Positions 60,586 through 64,000 of a stretch of 64,000 bases of DNA are shown here, piece after piece. Numbering within the stretch: the stretch's first letter is position 1; each line of letters opens with the position of its first letter. Made by a program: the position numbers and the translations under genes. Location of the stretch: positions 248,001 through 312,000 of the forward strand of contig NZ_CP034661.1 of NCBI RefSeq assembly GCF_003971235.1, written 5' to 3'. Under the pieces are notes generated by a model that was given only the letters and a program-made list of their open reading frames with translations, was not told the DNA's origin and did no database searches. Source of the stretch: Chryseobacterium aureum (GTDB taxonomy: Bacteria; Bacteroidota; Bacteroidia; Flavobacteriales; Weeksellaceae).

Positions 60586-60893
60586 TATGCTAATTCGTTA
60601 AAAAGGTTAATTAAACTTTCTGCCTGGTTAGACTGCACCTGATTCACTAATTCTCCGTTTTTAAAGATGGCGAAAGTAGGTAAGTTGTCTACTTTTGCTA
60701 ATTTTCTGCTTTCAGGAAGCTTTTCAGCATCTACATATAAAAATGGAATAGAATCATTTTCAGAAGCTAGTTTTTTGAATTTCGGCTTCATGATTCTGCA
60801 GTTTCCGCACCATGTTGCGCCATACTGAACAACTACTTTTTCGTTGTCGTTAACTATATTTTGTAAGGTATCTTCGGTTAATTCTGTGTACAT
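60585..60893 (-). CDS. Thioredoxin family protein
   Basis: A 102-residue thioredoxin fold with the active site WCGNC (Cys29 and Cys32) instead of WCGPC and the cis-Pro in DNLPTFAIFKNG (about 75). The changed middle residue alters redox potential, as in some special-purpose thioredoxins. It lies between the peroxiredoxin (upstream) and DUF6952, suggesting it reduces that peroxiredoxin. Cytoplasmic, no signal. Confidence 0.92.
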   Translation of the reverse strand: MYTELTEDTLQNIVNDNEKVVVQYGATWCGNCRIMKPKFKKLASENDSIPFLYVDAEKLPESRKLAKVDNLPTFAIFKNGELVNQVQSNQAESLINLFNELA

Positions 60894-60947
60894 GATTGTA
60901 ATTTGAAAATTTGTTAATTTGACAATGTATCAATGCTTTATCAAGAA

Positions 60948-61003
60948 GAAAATGAGATAATTTTTAACCATCCTGAGATTAATTTTCAAATTATCTCATT
61001 TTC
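60948..61003. repeat. 16-bp inverted repeat between peroxiredoxin and thioredoxin genes
   Basis: GAAAATGAGATAATTT (60948-60963) and AAATTATCTCATTTTC (60988-61003) are perfect complements. It may end the peroxiredoxin transcript or act as an mRNA processing stem. Confidence 0.75.
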
Positions 61004-61019
61004 AAATTAACACATTATA

Positions 61020-61652
61020 TTAGTTCTTCGCTAAGTATTCTGCTGTAGAAGTTCTGTCAGCTTTCATAGCGTCTTTTCCTTCTTCCCAGTTGGCAGGGCA
61101 TACTTCACCGTGCTTTTGTACGTGCGTGTAAGCGTCAATTAATCTTAAGAATTCTTTTACGTTTCTTCCCAGAGGCATATCGTTTACCGCTTCGTGGAAG
61201 ATTTTTCCCGTTTCGTCGATAAGGTAAGTCGCTCTGTAAGTTACGTTAGAACCTGTGAAAACTTCATTTCCATCTTCGTCATATTCGAAATCCTGGTCAA
61301 CTATTCCTAAAGTGTTAGCCAATTGTCTGTGAGTATCAGCCAAAAGTGGGTAAGTTACTCCTTCAATTCCTCCGTTATCTTTTGGAGTGTTCAGCCATGC
61401 AAAGTGTACTTCATTAGTATCACAAGATGCACCAATCACTTTAGTGTTTCTTTTTTCGAATTCACCTAAAGCCTCCTGGAAAGCGTGAAGCTCAGTAGGG
61501 CATACAAAAGTGAAATCTTTAGGGTACCAGAATAAAAGAACTTTTTGCTGGTTGTTTACTGCTTCATCAAGGATGTTGATTCTTAGATCGTCACCCATCT
61601 CAGACATTGCGTCAATTGTTAAGTTTGGGAATTTTTTTCCTACTAAAGACAT
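61020..61652 (-). CDS. 2-Cys peroxiredoxin (AhpC/TSA family)
   Basis: A 210-residue peroxidase. The peroxidatic Cys51 lies in DFTFVCPTE and the resolving Cys185 in HGEVCPANW. I take ATG 61652; the frame is open 53 codons further up but that stretch includes the promoter. It reduces H2O2 and organic peroxides, probably with the downstream thioredoxin. The gene has a near-consensus promoter and is transcribed towards the thioredoxin. Confidence 0.96.
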   Translation of the reverse strand: MSLVGKKFPNLTIDAMSEMGDDLRINILDEAVNNQQKVLLFWYPKDFTFVCPTELHAFQEALGEFEKRNTKVIGASCDTNEVHFAWLNTPKDNGGIEGVTYPLLADTHRQLANTLGIVDQDFEYDEDGNEVFTGSNVTYRATYLIDETGKIFHEAVNDMPLGRNVKEFLRLIDAYTHVQKHGEVCPANWEEGKDAMKADRTSTAEYLAKN

Positions 61653-61685
61653 AATTTTTCTGTTTTTATATTTAAATTTCTTGTG

Positions 61686-61717
61686 CAAATATAGAAAAGA
61701 TTCATCTATCGAACAAA
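61686..61717 (-). promoter_or_regulatory. Promoter of the peroxiredoxin gene
   Basis: On the minus strand TTTG (61717-61714), 20 bp, then TATATTTG (61693-61686), an ideal flavobacterial promoter, 33 bp before the ATG. Confidence 0.82.
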
Positions 61718-61767
61718 CTAAAACCGATAAATAAAATCTATAATTGTTTTTGGTAAGGTGTTCAATA

Positions 61768-61797
61768 AAAAAGCCCTGATAACAGGGCTTTTTGTTT
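61768..61797 (-). terminator. Terminator of the M16 peptidase gene
   Basis: AAAGCCCTG pairs with CAGGGCTTT around ATAA; T run on the minus strand. Confidence 0.9.
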
Positions 61798-61800
61798 ATT

Positions 61801-63999
61801 TTAATAACCAAATATTTCAGTTAAATTAAGTTTTTTTACTTCTCCTAATTTCTGCATATCGGCTTCATTTACTTTATCTTGAGAGGCTACAATACAGTAT
61901 GTGTAGTTTTTATTCTTCATTTCCTTATCGTGGAAGGAGTTGATATCCGTGAAAGACAGTTTTGGCGCCTGTTCATAGACATTCTTTCTCATGTCAAAGT
62001 TGTTTCCAAGTCGTTGGGATTTCAGATAAGAGAAAATGATTCCGTCCTGGGTAATTCTTTCAGAAGCGATTGATTTTTTCAATCCGCTTTTCGCCGTTTC
62101 GAATAACTGCTCAGATTTTGGAAGGGTCGTCAAAAGCTCATTCATAGCAGTCGTAGACTCATTGAATTTATCTGCCTGCGTTCCTACATAAGCCATTACC
62201 ATATCTTTGTCTGTTTTCTTGCTCGGAAGCGCAAAATAAGAATAAGTAGAATAGGCCAGGGCTTTTGATTCTCTGATGGTCTGGAAGACAATAGAACCCA
62301 TTCCTCCTCCGAAGTAATTGTTGAATAAACTTACCGTTGGCGTAGCGGAAGGATTATACGGATCAGAGTTTCTTACCCAGAACACTTCGGCCTGTACCAT
62401 ATCATAATGGGCAAATAACACTTTGTTTTTATCAGTCGGGATCTGGGCAAAAGTTTTAGATTTAGGAAGCTCTTTCAGGGTTGCAGGAAGTTTATGAACC
62501 GGTTGTAAAGAGGCTACCACTTCGTTTCCTGATTTCGGTCCGTAATACAATACTTTATGTTTGAAATTAAACAGGTCATGAAGAACATTGATCAGGTCTT
62601 CTGCCTTTAAAGCATCAAGTTCAGCATCGCTCAGTACATTGTTGAACGGATTTTGGGCGCCATATTGTGCATAGCTTCTCAATCCGGCCATTATGGTTCC
62701 TTTATTTTGCTTGGCATTGGCTCTGGCTTTCTTTAATCTTGTTTTGTAAGCATCAAGAGCTGCCTGATCTGCCTGGCAGTTTTTAATCAGATCTTCAAAT
62801 AAAGCAATTGTTTTATCGAAATTTTCATTGAGCCCTTCAAGAGATACATAGGTTTCCTCATTTCCGGCTCCTACATTGAAGCTTGAAGCCAGTTTGTAAA
62901 ACTCTTTACTGATCACTTCAGAAGATTTGTCTTTGGTTCCTAAATACTGGAGGTATTCTGCTGCTAACGGAAGAATCTTGTTATTCCATTTTCCTGAATC
63001 AAAGTGATAATACATTCTGAAGAGTGCATTGTCTGTATTTTTTACAGAAAGTACCTCTACATCAGCCAGTTTATTTTTGGCAATGTCTTTGTCATAATTC
63101 AGCCAGACCGGAGCGATAGGGTTTTCCGGCATTTCGTCAATTTTCTTAAGGAAAGGCGACTGGTCTTCTCTGTTAACGGAAACCGGAGTGATCGTTGGTT
63201 TATCAACCTTTACAATGCTTTTATCTTCACCTTTTCTTTTGTAAACAGCAACGTAGTTATTGTTCTGAAGATATTTGGAAACGAAATCCATAATATCTTT
63301 TTTCGTCAGCTTTGAAATTTCATCCACATATTCCAGCGATGTTTTGTGGTCAATGTCCGAAGTGAATTCATCCATCAGGATGCTTGCTCTGGTTGAATAT
63401 TTTTCATCTTTCTGAATGATCCCTTTCTTTTCATTGTTAACGATAGACTGAATCAGGTCATCGGAAAATTCACCTTTTCTCAATTTATCAATTTCCTGTA
63501 GAAGAAGATTTTTTACTTCATCCAGAGATTGTCCTTCCGTTGGTTTTCCCTGTAATAGTAAAACGGAATAATCTTTTAAAGCATAAGATCCGGCATACGC
63601 ACCCAGTAGCTTCTGTTTTTTAACCAGATCAAGATCGATAAGACCCGCCTGTCCGTTGGTAAGCATATTTCCCACAAGGTTCAGCATTCTTGCATCTTTG
63701 GTAGAAGCTCCCGGAAATCTGAAACCAAGCATTACATTTTCAGGATTAGGTCCTACCACCTCTTTTACAACCGGAGCTGTGATAGGTTTTTCCTGTCCTA
63801 TTTTATATTCAGGAATCGCTTTAGGCTTCATATAAGAGAAAGCCTTGTCTATCTTGGCAATCACTTCATCCGGATTAAAATCTCCGGACATGATGATTCC
63901 CATGTTGTTAGGAACATAATAATTGTTATAATATTCTCTGATTGCGTGCAGAGAAGGATTTTTCAGGTGTTCAATGGTTCCGATGGTCGTTTGCTTTCC
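61801..63999 (-). CDS. M16 family zinc metallopeptidase, C-terminal part (5' end outside window)
   Basis: About 733 residues are visible; the frame stays open to the window edge, with GTIEHLKNPSLHAIREYYNN and YYVPNNMGII just before the internal Met at 63903, so the gene begins further right. This is the second half of the first M16 domain and a following pair of M16 half-domains, including the glycine-rich YFGGGMGSIVFQTIRE and LAYSTYSY. The catalytic HxxEH motif should lie upstream and is not seen. Such large M16 enzymes (pitrilysin/PqqL-like) are usually exported in this group. Confidence 0.93.
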   Translation of the reverse strand, partial: GKQTTIGTIEHLKNPSLHAIREYYNNYYVPNNMGIIMSGDFNPDEVIAKIDKAFSYMKPKAIPEYKIGQEKPITAPVVKEVVGPNPENVMLGFRFPGASTKDARMLNLVGNMLTNGQAGLIDLDLVKKQKLLGAYAGSYALKDYSVLLLQGKPTEGQSLDEVKNLLLQEIDKLRKGEFSDDLIQSIVNNEKKGIIQKDEKYSTRASILMDEFTSDIDHKTSLEYVDEISKLTKKDIMDFVSKYLQNNNYVAVYKRKGEDKSIVKVDKPTITPVSVNREDQSPFLKKIDEMPENPIAPVWLNYDKDIAKNKLADVEVLSVKNTDNALFRMYYHFDSGKWNNKILPLAAEYLQYLGTKDKSSEVISKEFYKLASSFNVGAGNEETYVSLEGLNENFDKTIALFEDLIKNCQADQAALDAYKTRLKKARANAKQNKGTIMAGLRSYAQYGAQNPFNNVLSDAELDALKAEDLINVLHDLFNFKHKVLYYGPKSGNEVVASLQPVHKLPATLKELPKSKTFAQIPTDKNKVLFAHYDMVQAEVFWVRNSDPYNPSATPTVSLFNNYFGGGMGSIVFQTIRESKALAYSTYSYFALPSKKTDKDMVMAYVGTQADKFNESTTAMNELLTTLPKSEQLFETAKSGLKKSIASERITQDGIIFSYLKSQRLGNNFDMRKNVYEQAPKLSFTDINSFHDKEMKNKNYTYCIVASQDKVNEADMQKLGEVKKLNLTEIFGY

Positions 64000-64000
64000 G

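Overview
The window looks like chromosome from a Chryseobacterium-type flavobacterium (Bacteroidota, Weeksellaceae). The evidence is AT-rich DNA, promoters of the TTTG / TAnnTTTG type, GldI and DUF4294 genes, 'VGINT' secreted proteins, small peptides with MKNLKK...GG leaders, and a B12 riboswitch before metE. The genus is inferred from family resemblance; no 16S gene is present.

Layout. 1-5.7 kb is the 3' end of an RHS polymorphic toxin gene with a swappable tip and four or five immunity-like genes. Next come tRNA-Ser(TGA) and two tiny Cys-rich GG-leader peptide genes on the minus strand (6.3-6.6 kb). 6.9-24.8 kb is mixed metabolism and regulation: hydrolase, VOC protein, Lrp regulator, B12-riboswitch-metE, AraC regulator and aldehyde dehydrogenase, MFS exporter, a two-component pair, and LuxR/AraC regulators. 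25.2-32.6 kb holds an alpha-oxoamine synthase with a TetR regulator, dnaX with an apparent programmed frameshift, a Phe/Tyr-rich leader peptide before DAHP synthase/chorismate mutase, rsgA and ndk.

32.6-43.8 kb has a GH29 fucosidase, a three-gene MNIO (DUF692) peptide-modification operon whose precursor ends in CPACGMG, then rpe/M42 peptidase, a NUDIX hydrolase, mnmD, ilvE, and the prolyl isomerases gldI and a cyclophilin-FKBP fusion. 44-48.4 kb is accessory: a gene broken by one nonsense codon, a small orphan gene, a very AT-rich reverse transcriptase preceded by a strongly structured RNA (probable anti-phage DRT system), and a second structured, pseudoknotted candidate RNA. 48.7-57.9 kb has three tandem M28 peptidases and a serine-biosynthesis group (DUF1015, serA, serC, ferredoxin, acyl-CoA reductase). 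59.2-60.1 kb is a four-copy, ~233-bp tandem repeat. The right end is a thiol-redox group (DUF6952, thioredoxin, peroxiredoxin) and a truncated M16 peptidase gene.

The strongest leads are the RT/ncRNA locus, the MNIO/CPACGMG operon, the Phe/Tyr leader peptide, the dnaX A10 frameshift site, and the unassigned pseudoknot RNA at 47.5 kb. Many motif assignments come from memory of the families and were not checked by database search.
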